The notes under the pieces are model-generated. The model was not told the origin of the DNA and did not search any database. It was given only the letters and a program-made list of their open reading frames with translations. A stretch of 64,000 bases of DNA from Calendula officinalis (lineage: Eukaryota; Streptophyta; Magnoliopsida; Asterales; Asteraceae): the NCBI GenBank assembly GCA_963853835.1, contig OY970832.1:23740208-23804207 (forward strand), read 5' to 3'. Below are positions 12,405 through 23,112 of this stretch, piece after piece; positions within the stretch are counted from its first letter, which is position 1, and every line of letters starts with the position of its first letter. The translations under genes were made by a program, and so were the position numbers.

Positions 12405-13136
12405 CTTTTCACGATTGGAAATTATCAATATTATATCAAGAAAACGAAATAATTAAAGACCCAGATGAAATTGATCACTCACACACCACAACCCTAAAAA
12501 GTAAAAACCCTACAAATTATAAAAAGTATCAATTAAACATCAAAGAGGGTAAAAATCAGCTAGTAAACCCAATAAAGATGAAAACAGTGATCAATATAAG
12601 TATACAATCTCTGAAACAAGCTCTCACCTCTATTATTTAAAGAAAGGATTTCTTGATGATCAAACAACAAAAACGAAAAGGACACGATTTTTTGCAACTA
12701 AATTCAACTGGTTTCACATTGGATTGCAAAATCAGTAAGTTTTAACAAAAGGGTTGCCAAAAAACAAGAAATTTGAGGTGAATGAAGATGGACGATGATG
12801 ATTAGGGTTTGTTTGAGTTACATAAAACAAGAAAACTGAGAGCAAGAAGTGAAAGAGATCGATCTGGCGGCGAATTAGTTCTTTCAAAGAACCCTTTTAG
12901 GGTTTTGTTTTCAGCTACTCACTGCTATGGAGAGATTATATGCAGTAACTTGGGGGATTATTTTCTTTTGAGATTTTTTCCCTTTTTATTTTATTTCTAT
13001 AAAAGAATTTGATTTATATAAATTTTTAAGGAAAGTGATAAATAGAAGGAAAATAATTTAATAGGGGTTTTGATAGACCAAAGTGATGGTTAAATAACTA
13101 GATAAGGGAGACATAATAATTTTAATTTATTTAAGA
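12405..13136 (-). promoter_or_regulatory. Pumilio 5' leader and promoter region
   Basis: This is the sequence immediately upstream of the Pumilio start. An in-frame ATG lies at 12426-12428. Pyrimidine-rich and GA-rich stretches at 12600-12860, and an acceptor-like CTTTAAATAATAGAGGTGAG context near 12630, suggest a leader intron, which is inference. No clear TATA box was fixed. Confidence 0.35.
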
Positions 13137-13165
13137 CTAGGTTATAATCCGTGAAAATTTACGGG
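13137..13165 (-). mobile_element. Candidate Helitron 3' end
   Basis: Read on the minus strand there is a short hairpin (CCGTAAATTTTCACGG), eight bases, then CTAG followed by T. This is the layout of a Helitron 3' terminus inserted at an A/T site. The element body would extend to higher coordinates but is not identifiable, and its 5' TC end was not found. Low information content keeps confidence modest. Confidence 0.3.
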
Positions 13166-13239
13166 TGGTTAATAATTTTGTTGAACGTAAATATTTATTT
13201 TAAATAAGCATGTCAAATGGGTCTAAAAAAATAAATATG

Positions 13240-13968
13240 TACTTCCTCCGTTTCAAAATAAGTTATACACTTTTATTTTGAGGTATTTCAAAATAAGTGA
13301 TACACTTTAAAAACTTATCAGATTTGGTAAAAAGTAGTGGAGCTCACACCCACTAATTATTATCTTACTAATATAATAAAAGGGAAAAGTGAGTGTTTGG
13401 CTGTCACATACATAAGGTTAGGTGTGGAACCACTTAAAACTACGTAATTTTGGTTATGAAAACTTATAATTCACTACATAAACTCATTAGTATATCAAAT
13501 CTCATCTATAACTCACCAAGTATCTTAAATCATAATTATGTTTTTATTGAATTGATGTTTCAAGCTTCATATTTTTTAAATGGTGTTTATATTGAACACA
13601 TGTCATATTCTTGAAATGGTATCGAATTGGTGTTTTTTTATTGTATACGTGCTCTAATATGGTGGGAAAGTGACATGATATTATAAAAATAACGGTTTTA
13701 AGTTTTTTTAAACTAAAACTATGTAGTTATAGGTGATTCCACACCCAACCTTAGGTATGTGACAGCCACATACTCACTATCCCCATAATAAAATGACACA
13801 TATACTCTTACTTTTTACTTTTAAACATATTAACTTCACTTCAATCAAAATATGTGTGACCCATCCCACACTAACTATCCACTTTAATTTAATTAACCTT
13901 TATTATCATATTTTGTCTTAAAAACATGAAACCCAAAGTGTATCACTTATTTTGAAACGGAGGAAGTA
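13240..13968. mobile_element. Stowaway-like MITE interrupted by another MITE
   Basis: The left end TACTTCCTCCGTTTCAAAATA and the right end TTTTGAAACGGAGGAAGTA are near-perfect inverted repeats with TA target sites. Removing the 412 bp contributed by the inner element and its target duplication leaves 317 bp, the same length as the copy at 27627-27943 and close to the 315 bp copy at 14011-14325. Confidence 0.85.
13382..13784. mobile_element. Mutator-type MITE nested in the Stowaway MITE
   Basis: The 403-bp element starts GGGAAAAGTGAGTGTTTGGC and ends with the inverse of GGGGATAGTGAGTATGTGGC. The arms continue TGTCACATAC, then AGGTTrGGTGTGGAA. It is flanked by a perfect 9-bp target duplication ATAATAAAA (13373-13381 and 13785-13793). 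A 9-bp duplication and long terminal repeats point to the Mutator superfamily. Confidence 0.8.
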
Positions 13969-14010
13969 TTAAAGTTTATCTAATAATGAAACGAATTGAA
14001 TGAAACATAT

Positions 14011-14325
14011 TACTTCCTCGGATTCAAAATAAGTAATACACTTTATATTTTGAGGTGATTCAAAATATGTGATACACTTTGAAAACTTATCTTATTTGGT
14101 AAAAAGTAGTAGACTCACACCAACTAACTATCTACTTTAATATAGTGAAATGACATCTTTACCTTTACTTTTACTTTTAAATATCACTAACTTTACTTTA
14201 TTCAAAATGTATGATCTTATTGCCCAATAACTATCCAATTTAATATAATCAAACTACCATTATAAATTTTTGCCCTAGATATCGTGAAATAAACAATGTA
14301 TCACTTATTTGAATATGAGGAAATA
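14011..14325. mobile_element. Stowaway-like MITE, second copy
   Basis: Starts TACTTCCTCGGATTCAAAAT and ends in the inverted form ATTTGAATATGAGGAAATA. The inner words GTAGTAGACTCACACC and ACTATCTACTTTAATATA match the 13240-13968 element. The ends are more diverged than in that copy. Confidence 0.75.
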
Positions 14326-15613
14326 TGTAATACATGCGAGTAGGGAAACTGTTAGATCGGATTAGGTTGCCCCAAACAGTTGTCCAAATTTTCTTATTTT
14401 CACTTAGGGGAAAATAAAGTTATTGCGTCGATTACAAAAGGTAGATTAATTCAAAAAAAGCTTTCCTAGGTTTGAGAATTTGGGTAATTAGATTTAGTTT
14501 TGCAATCTGGTTCGTGAGGTGGATTATGTTTATTGTTAAAGTTGATAGTTATGTTTTCACTGGAAACACAATTTTGATGAATTAGCACGACTCACCTTGC
14601 GAATGTGTGCATAGTCATACAGACGTGCATAAGCAATTGCACCAGTACCGGTTTTGGCCTAAAAGAGTGTTGCACTTTTTTTCCAACTGCAAATTGAATA
14701 CTACAAATCAAATATATCAAAATTTTAAATAAATATGAACAAAATGATTAGAAAAAATACAATATGTATAACAGAAACAGAACAATATGTATAACAGAAC
14801 ATTTAAAATACAATTCTTAAATAATATAACAGAACATTTCGAATATAACAGAACAATGGCTAGGATTTATCCCTTGGGACTATACAAAACCCTTAGACTA
14901 CCTAGAATACAACTCAATAAAAGTAAATGTACAGAAATTTCATAAACATAATTTCAACAAAATCTGTAGATTAAAATCTATTCATTTAAAAAATAAAATG
15001 TTCATAAATAGAAACCGCATATACATACTGCATAAACAGAAACTACGCACATACTGCATAAACTTCATAAAACAAATCTGCAATAATAAAAGAAACGTGT
15101 TAACATAAAAAATAAATGAAAAAAAGCTGCTGCAGAAACGGTTATTTGTTTGAGAATGTTGGACTAATAAAAACCGGCTGTACAAACTGCTGCAAAATAA
15201 AGAAAGCGGGAATTTTTTTTTATGATGAATACGTATTCTACATTATGCGTTTATATAAACTAAAGAATCCAATGAATTAATAACAGGTAGACCGTAGATC
15301 CGAGAATTATGTGGATATTTAAGGGATAATTGAAATCTATCCTAAATTAATCATTTTAAATTAAGAAACGGTATATTTATTAAATCAAATTGAAACTTCT
15401 GTTTTGCTATTGATATTAAAATATAAATCCAGAAAATTAAGTAAGTTATAAACGCATATGTGTCGAAATAATTTGCTTAAATACACACCTCTTTTACAAA
15501 TGTATTTAAACAATAATATTTGTTTAAATAGTTTGTCAAAATAATTTATTTATAAATATTTGATTTAGGTATTTGTAAATATAAACAATATTTTAATGTC
15601 CTATATGTCAAAC
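14326..15613. other. AT-rich intergenic sequence
   Basis: No gene seen. Short direct repeats of ATATAACAGAACA recur at 14758-14855, and ATACTGCATAAAC repeats at 15027-15063. The rest is low-complexity AT sequence. Confidence 0.4.
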
Positions 15614-17657
15614 CACTACAAGAAAAATGTGTATTTGTGAAGGCGCAAAACCGTCCCAATTACTCAAGAAACCGTGCCAAATAGTATTTGGAACGGGGTT
15701 GGCACGGTTTTGCTCCATCCTAAATATGAGGGTTCCAAATGTATTTGAGTCGGTGCAAAACTGTGCCAAATAGTATTTGGCACGGTGTTTGGGACGGTTT
15801 GCACTTTTGTGCCATAAAATGAGTATTTGTCACGGTTTACGAATTGTTTGTGCCAAATGTGCAATTGGGCCGACTATTAAGAAAGTGTGCCAAAAGCACA
15901 TTTGGCACAACTGTTAGTAGCCGTGCCAAAAGAGTATTTGGCACTGTTGAGAAATCGACGTGCCAAAAGGGTATTTGGCACCGATTGAGAATAGTCGGCC
16001 CAAATTCCTATTTGGAACGGTTGGTAAAAGACGTGCCAATTTGACATTTGGGTCAACTTAGCTAATGTATGCCAAAAGTATTTGGCACCCCCTTCTAAAA
16101 TTATTGGCACAATTTGTACATTTATATAAATTAATTGGCACTAATATTATGAAATATACATAAACTAATACAACTTGTAAAAGAAAAATAAATCCATTTC
16201 ACGAAAAAAGTTAAACATAATTGTAAATACATATTTTTTAAAATAAAGATGAAATCAACATTCAAATTCGATAACATAATGTACTAAGAAATATCACTAG
16301 CATAAAAAAAACAAACGAGCCAAATGAAAACGTGTTTACTAAAATGTGTTTACTAAAATGAGTCGATAATTGAAAAATCAAACCTGCTCCTTCAAATAAT
16401 TTAATTAAACCTGCTCTTTCAAACAATTGGAAAATCGGATTAAACACAACTCAAATTTTAAATCCCTATGAGAGCTTTCTTTTTTATAATTCCATTTCCA
16501 GAAATTAAAGTTTGATTATTTTAAATCCATTTCGGTGATTAAATCCCAATGAGACCTGTTTGATTATTTTAAATCCATATCGGCGCTCAATTGATCTCAT
16601 ACATCGTATAGATCAGATTAAACACATAAAAAATTATAAATCAAACATGCTCTTTCAAACAACAATTATAAATGGATTTAGCTATGGGAAAGATAATCAC
16701 ACCTGCTCCTTATATTACCTCCTTTTAGCTTTTAATCTGAGATACAAAGTATGATGTTTCCCATATCAAAAGTGTTACCATATTGCTGTTGATGCATTCG
16801 ATCGAGATCTAAGAATTTTACGGCGAATACCTCAATGAAATTTAGGGTTGTTGTAGGCTTTGAAGTAGTCGACGGGAGTGGAATTATGGGTTGAGCAGTT
16901 TACTTTCAACTCCGAAAATATTGCAACACGATTGGAAAAGGCTTTAAAATTTTAAAACTTGATTCCCACGTGGCTATACGGTTTCTCTAATAAGTTCACA
17001 TATATTTACAAGTGTTGAATTCTTTCGGAAAAAAGGTCTACGTATGTTCATAGGTATTATATTCACTTATAATTTGATTTTATATATTTATGTGTGTTGC
17101 CTCTTGTTTGAATTTCTAACATCTTTTATATTATTTGATATAAAGATAAAGATATTTTGGCACAACTTTAAACCCCGTCCCAAACACTTGATTATTTGGC
17201 ATGCATATCTATGCACAGTGCAAAATACTTAGATATTTGGCACAATATTTCATATCCGTCCCAAATACTTGATTATTTGGCACACATTTTTACAGACTGT
17301 GCCTAATACTTAATTATTTGGCACAAGATTTAACATCCGTCCCAAATACGTTATTAATTGGCATAACTATTTACAGACGGTGCCAAATACTTCGTTATTT
17401 GGAACAACTTTTTAAATCCGTACCAAATTCATAGTTATTTGGCACACTTTTTTAATTATGTGCCCAAAAACTTAATATTTGGGACCACTTTTGGAAACGG
17501 TGCCAAATACGTCCGTTTTTGGCACCATTATTTTAAACCGTTCCAAATAATTCGTTATTTGGCACGGTGATAAAAAGTGAGCTAAATAACCGTATTTGGC
17601 ATTGTTTTTTCCCTCATCCAAAATTGTTGGTGCCAAAAAGTCATTTTTCTTGTATTA
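15614..17657. mobile_element. Non-autonomous CACTA (En/Spm-type) transposon
   Basis: The left end CACTACAAGAAAAATG is the classic CACTA terminus. The right end reads, inverted, TACAAGAAAAATGACTTTT, with its last bases decayed (CTTGTATTA instead of CTTGTAGTG). The two subterminal zones (15640-16110 and 17150-17640) are packed with copies of TATTTGGCAC and its complement, often as hairpins such as GTGCCAAATAGTATTTGGCAC. These are the expected binding repeats for a CACTA transposase. No transposase frame is left in the 1-kb centre. The rightmost 129 bp are inside the large tandem duplication and recur at 30117-30245. Confidence 0.85.
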
Positions 17658-18128
17658 ATACAAAAATTCGCGAGTATGTGTAAATGTATTGTTAGGAATA
17701 AAAATCATTCCTAAAAAATCATTTGCTGTGATTTGTTGATTTATATTGCATATAATTTAAAATCATTCCTAATTTAAAATCAAAACTAATTTAAAATCAT
17801 TTCTAAAACCCGTTTGCTATTATTTAGTATTTTAATATTGAGATATTTCTTAAATTTCTAAATAGGTGGAGGATATATTAAGTAAAAAGAAAGACATTCT
17901 GTTATAAAAGCTTCTAAGGTTTTGGCGGGAAAATATTTTAGGTGGCCAATAGAAGGCTGCCACGTGTCACTATGACACTCTAAAAAAATGTCATGTGGCT
18001 TATTAAAGCTTCTTTTATTATATTTATAAAGAGTTGTATTCTAGGGAGTACAAAGGATTTGTCTAGTCACAAGAGACAAATCCTAGCCATTGGATCAAGA
18101 TGGTCAAGATCAAATTCCCCACCTACAG

Positions 18129-18207
18129 CCACCGCCGGCCGCCTCCTCCGGCCACCTCTGGCCGCCGTCCGCCGCCGCCGGCGGCGGCCGGAGGCGGCCG
18201 GCGGTGG
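18129..18207. repeat. GC-rich perfect hairpin in the fold-back element
   Basis: An 18-bp arm CCACCGCCGGCCGCCTCC (18129-18146) is perfectly inverted at 18190-18207. The 43-bp loop itself contains GCCGCCGCCGGCGGCGGC. The stretch is almost pure C/G in otherwise AT-rich DNA. Open frames across it are low-complexity and not taken as genes. Confidence 0.9.
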
Positions 18208-18269
18208 TGGTGGTGGCTGACAGTGAAGGTGCTGGTGCTAATGGGGGTGGTGGTGGTATTGATCTATCG

Positions 18270-19279
18270 AAGCACATGTGCTTCAGGTCACGAAACGCAT
18301 GTGCTTCAAGTCACTAAAAACATGAGTTTCTAAACACACAAGGGAGCATACGAAGCACATGTGCTTGACGTTATGAAACACATGTGCTTCACTACACGGA
18401 AAAAAAATCAAAACAAGTGACGAACATATCATTATGAAGCACATGTGCTTCATAAAGCCAAGCACATGTGCTTCATAAAGCCAAACACATGAGTTTTTGT
18501 TCCTGAACACATGTAACTTACAAGCAAGTCATTTGTGTTTGAATCACGAAGCACATGTGCTTGACGTTATGAAACACATGTGCTTCACTACACAGAAAAA
18601 AATCAAAACAAGTGACGAACATATCATTATGAAGCACATGTGCTTCATAAATCCAAGCACATGTGCTTCATAAAGCCAAGCACACGTGTTTTTATTCCTG
18701 AACACATGTAACTTACAAGCAAGTCATTTGTGTTTGAATCACGAAGCACATGTGCTTGAAGTTATGAAACACATGTGCTTCACTACATAGAAAAAAAATC
18801 AAAACAAGTAACGAACATATCATTATGAAGCACATGTGCTTCATAAAAGCTTTATGAAGCACATGTGCTTGGCTTTATGAAGCACATGTGCTTCATAAAG
18901 CCAAGCACATGTGCTTCATAAAGCCAAGCACATGTGCTTCATAAAGCCAAGCACATGTGTTTTTGTTCCTGAATAAATGTAACTTACAAGCAAGTCATTT
19001 GTATTTGAATCACGAAGCACATGTGCTTGACGTTATGAAACACATGTGCTTCACTACACAGAAAAAAAATCAAAACAAGTCACGAAGCACATGTGCTTCC
19101 AGTCACGACCACCACCACCGGTCACCACCGCCGGCGGCCACCTCCGGCCGCCGTCCTCCGCCGCCGGCCGCCGCCGACTGCCGCCCATCGCCGCCGCCGA
19201 CTGCCGCCCATCGCCGCCGTCTTCCGCCGTCCACCGCCGCCGGCCGCCGTCTCCGGCCGCCGGAGAAGCACATGTGCTT
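18270..19279. repeat. Array of AAGCACATGTGCTT palindromes (copy 1)
   Basis: About 21 CACATGTG octamers occur in 1 kb, most within the 14-bp palindrome AAGCACATGTGCTT. A higher-order unit of about 195 bp starts with CGAAGCACATGTGCTTG at 18351, 18547, 18742 and 19013. The third unit is longer (271 bp) because it gained extra copies of a 23-bp subunit, AAGCACATGTGCTTCATAAAGCC. CACATGTG is an E-box-type core (CANNTG), so binding of bHLH factors is possible, but this is inference. Confidence 0.9.
19110..19262. repeat. CCG-triplet-rich block
   Basis: Almost only CCG/CCA/CGG triplets (GCCGCCGCCGACTGCCGCCC twice in a row at about 19166-19215). It mirrors the GC hairpin on the other side of the palindrome array. 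Confidence 0.8.
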
Positions 19280-19405
19280 GTAGTGGTGGTGGTGGTTTTG
19301 AATCTTGATCTTAACCATTAATTTTTCTTGATCCAAGGGCTAATAAATGTCCCTTGGGACTAGATAAAATTAATGGATTACCTGGAACATTTCACTATTT
19401 ATAGA

Positions 19406-20469
19406 TGTTTAAATGATTCAAAATCATTTGTTGTTCTTGTATTTGAATTTTTATATTTGTTTATTGTAAAGTAATAAAATGAGGATTTATTAGTTGACCA
19501 ACCCAAATTATTCCATTTCATAAAAAATGATTTAAGGGATATAATATGTTTTTAGATTATAGCTAAATACATTTGTACGATGTTGATTGCTTAATCTGTT
19601 ATTTCAACACACGCCAATTAAAAAGATTGCCGAATGAGTTGACCATGCATGTGTATATTCTATCGAAACTTTATATTCAAAAATATTCTCATTTATAACG
19701 GGTTCTTCTAATATAGTCGAGCTTTGCTCGTAATCTAAGCTATCTAATAACTTTTGTGGTTATTTTCGAACTTTGATATGACCATCTGATAATATTTACC
19801 TAGAGAAAGGATCTAACTCGTTACATCTAAAGGTTCATTTCAAACGCACTAATAGTGAATCATCAGTTGATTATAGGCATGTTTATATTGCCTTATAAAA
19901 ATTAGCTATTTATGTGGAGCAACAACAATAGTTCCTTAGTTTAATGATATTTTCAAACATTATTTGGTTGTTCACCCCATGAAAATCGTAGTGGTTGTTT
20001 CTAGGGTAGAGTACTATTTCATGCTCAAAACACATTTGTATATTTAATGATTATGATATATAATTTGGTCATATGAACTTTGATTTAATACTACCATTCC
20101 CATTGTTTTTTATAATTAAGGTATGAGAAAGTGAGAAAGCAATACCATGATTGGACAAAGCTTGTCTTATAGTATTTGTTGACACAACTTTGATAATTAT
20201 TTCATGCGGTACAAATATAAGATTTACACTCCAAATCTCAAATTATCTCACAAAAAATAATAAACCGTTTCAACAAATAAAATAGGCACGATATTCATTT
20301 ATCTATGATAAATGGTATGTTAATTTAATGTTTAAAAACTCGAGCATATGCATTTAGAATATTTTTTAATAATATTAAAAGGAAATTACGTCTTGTGCCA
20401 ACCAAATCGTTTAGTTCATAATAGACTTCTAAAAGAAAAATATTAACCTTTATATTGACAACATTGTAT
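19406..20469. other. AT-rich sequence without recognised features (copy 1)
   Basis: No long frame or family motif seen. A small hairpin CGAGCTTTGCTCG lies near 19718. The interval recurs unchanged at 31994-33057. Confidence 0.4.
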
Positions 20470-20722
20470 CGAACAAACTTCTCATTTCATCCCAAATTTT
20501 TATCACACAAAAAACTTCTCATTTTTTATATTTAATGGGCTCCACATAATAAAATATTATTATTAGTAAAGATCTCACCACTAACTATCAACTAACTATT
20601 TTTCTCTCTCCAAACCAATTTTATATTTTAATCTAAATTATTACCAATGACTCCACCACTAACTATCATCTTAAACATTGTGTCAAAGTAAAATGGGAGT
20701 TTTTTGTGGGACGAAGGAAGTA
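20470..20722. mobile_element. Stowaway-like MITE, decayed left end (copy 1)
   Basis: Related to the MITE at 847-1114: CACAAAAAACTTCTCATTTT, TTTAATGGGCTCCACATAAT, CACCACTAACTATCAACTAA, and the right end GTTTTTTGTGGGACGAAGGA ending AAGTA. The left end has diverged from the right. Confidence 0.6.
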
Positions 20723-20729
20723 TTTAATC

Positions 20730-21275
20730 TTGGACAAATCTTAGTTATTGGATTAAAGAATCTCTTAACAATCACCATCACCAAATCACATGTGAATGAA
20801 TACACAACCACCACCGCTGGTCACCACCACCAGTCGGCCACTGCCGCCACTGACCACCGCCGGCCGCCACCGAATGCCGACCGCCACCGCCGCCGCCGGC
20901 CGCCGTAATCACGTGTGACTGGATACATATTCACATATGAATGAAAGCAGTCGGCGGTGGCTAGGGGTTGTCGGTGGTGGAGACGTGGTCGGCAGAAGTT
21001 AGCAGTGTTAGTGTTAGTGTTAGTGTTAGTGTTAGTGTTAGTGTTAGTGTTAGTGTTAGTGTTAGTGTTAGTGTTAGTGTTAGTGTTAGTGTTAGTGTTA
21101 GTGTTAGTGTTAGTGTTAGTGTTAGTGTTAGTGTTGGTGTTGGTGGTAGTCGGCGGTGTGCAATCACATGTGATTTAATACACATGGGGTGGTGGGGTAT
21201 TGTTGGTATTGATGTATTGAATCACATGTGATGATGATAGTGATTTTAGGGTTGATTAAACTAGAAGGTGAGATT
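20730..21275. mobile_element. Fold-back element with CACATGTG palindromes, type B (copy 1)
   Basis: Built like the 18031-19405 element. A flank reads ACAAATCTTAGTTATTGGAT, followed by AATCACATGTGA palindromes (about 20783, 21163, 21218), CCG-rich sequence (20840-20906) and CGG-rich sequence (20950-20990 and 21140-21155). The inner edges mirror each other imperfectly: AATCACCATCACCAAATCACATGTG on the left against the inverse of CACATGTGATGATGATAGTGATT on the right. The core has a hexanucleotide array. Confidence 0.5.
21005..21144. repeat. (GTGTTA)n microsatellite (copy 1)
   Basis: About 21 perfect GTGTTA units, followed by two GTGTTG and one GTGGTA. It is not the plant telomere repeat TTTAGGG. 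Open frames through it give only alternating two-residue repeats and are not genes. Confidence 0.97.
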
Positions 21276-22269
21276 AATCTCTCAGGATTTCACAAAAAAA
21301 ATGATTACCTTAAACATTTTCTTAGTTTTTTAACATAAGATATCATTAATTTTAATATTTCAAAAACATATTTATGCTCTTTAACTTATTTCTCATCCTT
21401 TGAGTTTGAATATATAACTGGTATGCCTATTCTGTAGAACAAACATAATGGATACCTATCATGTTATGGTTGGCCGTCGACCACGCCAGATTTTAGCAGT
21501 TCTATTTAGTTCGCTCTATTTCAACCTCCTATTCTCAAGTTTGAAGGTATACCATGTTTTAGGTTTTATAAATGCCCAATGGCCGATTCTAAGGTTTATA
21601 CATTATAAACCCATTTCCTATTTGTTTATTGGGTTAGTGTAAAATTGTATATCAAATTATCAAGCTCAACGAAAAATGGGAACATTTGTTAGTGTATAAT
21701 TATTTTTTGATTTATAAAGCTCTTCGTGCAAGATTTATTGTGTAACTGTGTATTAAAACTTTGTAAAGTGTTTAAATGTGTATTAAAGTAAACTAACATG
21801 GTACCCGCGTAATGCGGCGGCGGGTACCCGGTGTAACTATATTTTGCGCCAAACATAGATGATCAATATTATATAACGCGGAAAAGTTTTCAAATGTGTA
21901 AACAAAATGATACTAATCTTACATTGATCTTTCACAAAAGTAAAAAACATACATACCAATGGGGGATGCAAACGTGTTGACCAATCCTATAAGCCTGAAA
22001 CGGATCGGGTTGATTCAGATTTTGGGTTTTCGAAACCTACCAGCAACCCGAACATAAAAAGAATCAGGTTGGTCGGGTGTCTTATCAATAGTAAGCTTTG
22101 AAAATATTTTGGTTATTAGATTTAAGCTCTTTAAGTAATAATTTTTGTTTGTTGTATTCATTGATTTCCCTTGAAAAACAATAATACTGTGTGAATTTCA
22201 AAAGTTGAAATTAGTTCGTTAAGACAATACAGATTACTTTGAAGTTAAAACAATTGAAATATGTATAAT
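21276..22269. other. AT-rich sequence with a Helitron-like hairpin (copy 1)
   Basis: No gene supported. At 21799-21830 a strong hairpin, GGTACCCGC...GCGGGTACC, is followed on the minus strand by ATGTTAG|T, resembling a mutated Helitron 3' end. Confidence 0.3.
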
Positions 22270-22340
22270 TAAAGTAATCAAGTAGTTGAAGTGGTTAACA
22301 CACACCTAAGTCCAAAATGATCACGGGTTCGATTCTCTTA
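22270..22340 (+). repeat. tRNA-like module 1 (copy 1)
   Basis: An A-box-like TAGTTGAAGTGGTTAACAC and a B-box-like GGGTTCGATTCT are spaced as in tRNA-derived repeats, followed by a T-rich tail. It is not a foldable complete tRNA. Confidence 0.45.
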
Positions 22341-22387
22341 AGCTGCGTTTTTATTTTTATTTTGTCTTTTAAAGCATTTAGGCCTAC

Positions 22388-22436
22388 TAATATTAGAAGG
22401 TCTTAAATATTAAGACTTTAAGACCTTCTAATATTA
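22388..22436. repeat. Perfect 20-bp hairpin (copy 1)
   Basis: The arm TAATATTAGAAGGTCTTAAA (22388-22407) is exactly inverted at 22417-22436, with a 9-nt loop. It could be a mini fold-back element. Nothing shows a small-RNA function. Confidence 0.85.
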
Positions 22437-22529
22437 CTAATAGATATTAATGCAGTCTTAAATAGCCAATTTAAAATTGGGAAGATGTCTCTAAATTTAA
22501 TTACATTAATGTAGGAAAAAATAAAATGT

Positions 22530-22646
22530 AGGAAAAAAAGTCAATAATGGTAATGGTTTAAATCACAATAATGGTAGAAAAATCACAATAATGGTAACGG
22601 TTTAAATCACAATGATGGTAATGGTTTAAATCACAATAACGGAAAA
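22530..22646. repeat. Short tandem repeat around AATGGTAATGGTTTAAATCA (copy 1)
   Basis: Three to four degenerate units of AATGGTAAyGGTTTAAATCA, each followed by CAATAATGG or CAATGATGG. Confidence 0.75.
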
Positions 22647-22659
22647 AATAAAACAAAGT

Positions 22660-22740
22660 ATCAGTTAGATCAATCGGTTAACACTCAGTAAGTACTCGCA
22701 AAAGGTCTTGTGTTCGAATCTTGTAAGCAATATTTTTTTA
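22660..22740 (+). repeat. tRNA-like module 2 (copy 1)
   Basis: A-box-like TTAGATCAATCGGTTAACAC and B-box-like GTGTTCGAATCTT, then a T-rich tail. The layout is the same as in module 1. Confidence 0.45.
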
Positions 22741-22859
22741 TTTTGTGGTGTTTAAGATGTTACCCAAAGTGAAAATAAGTTTAAGAACTTCTATACTTAG
22801 TAGTCATAAACTCTTTAATAAGTAGTAAGATAAGATATAGATTATATTTAGGAACGACG

Positions 22860-22996
22860 AAAGTATAACAAATCCTCTTTAGTTGAGATGGTAAAGCATG
22901 CAATTTCTATCCGCAAGGTTTTACGTTAAGAATCCTGTCGCGTGCATTTTATTTTGAGCTCCAAAATTAAGGTTTTACGTTCGAATCCTCTTTAGG
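22860..22996 (+). repeat. tRNA-like module 3, internally duplicated (copy 1)
   Basis: A-box-like TAGTTGAGATGGTAAAGCATGC, then AAGGTTTTACGTTAAGAATCCT and a second B-box-like AAGGTTTTACGTTCGAATCC. Confidence 0.45.
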
Positions 22997-23112
22997 AAGT
23001 CCTAAATGCTTTATAGATAGTATAGATATAGTTGCTAGGCAACTCATTCTGCTAGACTAGAAACCATTTGGTACATACATACATAACTTATAGTATTAGA
23101 TTAAGATACATA

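Larger units (their letters stand above)
18031..19405. mobile_element. Fold-back element with CACATGTG array, type A (copy 1)
   Basis: The ends form an imperfect inverted repeat of at least 60 bp. The left arm (18057-18115) reads GTCTAGTCACAAGAGACAAA, then AGCCATTGGATCAAGA, then GGTCAAGATCAA. The right arm, inverted (19390-19300), reads ATCTAGTCCCAAGGGACATT, then AGCCCTTGGATCAAGA, then GGTTAAGATCAAG. Between them lie a GC hairpin, an array of AAGCACATGTGCTT palindromes and a CCG-rich block. No transposase and no clear target duplication were found, so the class is unknown. Confidence 0.6.

Noticed and set aside
18270..19279. Regular array resembling a CRISPR
   Set aside because: Plant nuclear DNA; spacers are themselves repeated, the repeat is a 14-bp palindrome, and no cas genes are present.
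18090..19336. Proline/arginine- and histidine/cysteine-rich frames in the fold-back element
   Set aside because: They arise from CCG triplets and the AAGCACATGTGCTT palindrome in all frames; no start context, no conserved protein.
21005..21144. Interstitial telomere repeat
   Set aside because: The unit is GTGTTA, not TTTAGGG or a known plant variant.
20957..21231. Frames of alternating V-L, S-V or T-L residues
   Set aside because: Translation of the (GTGTTA)n microsatellite.
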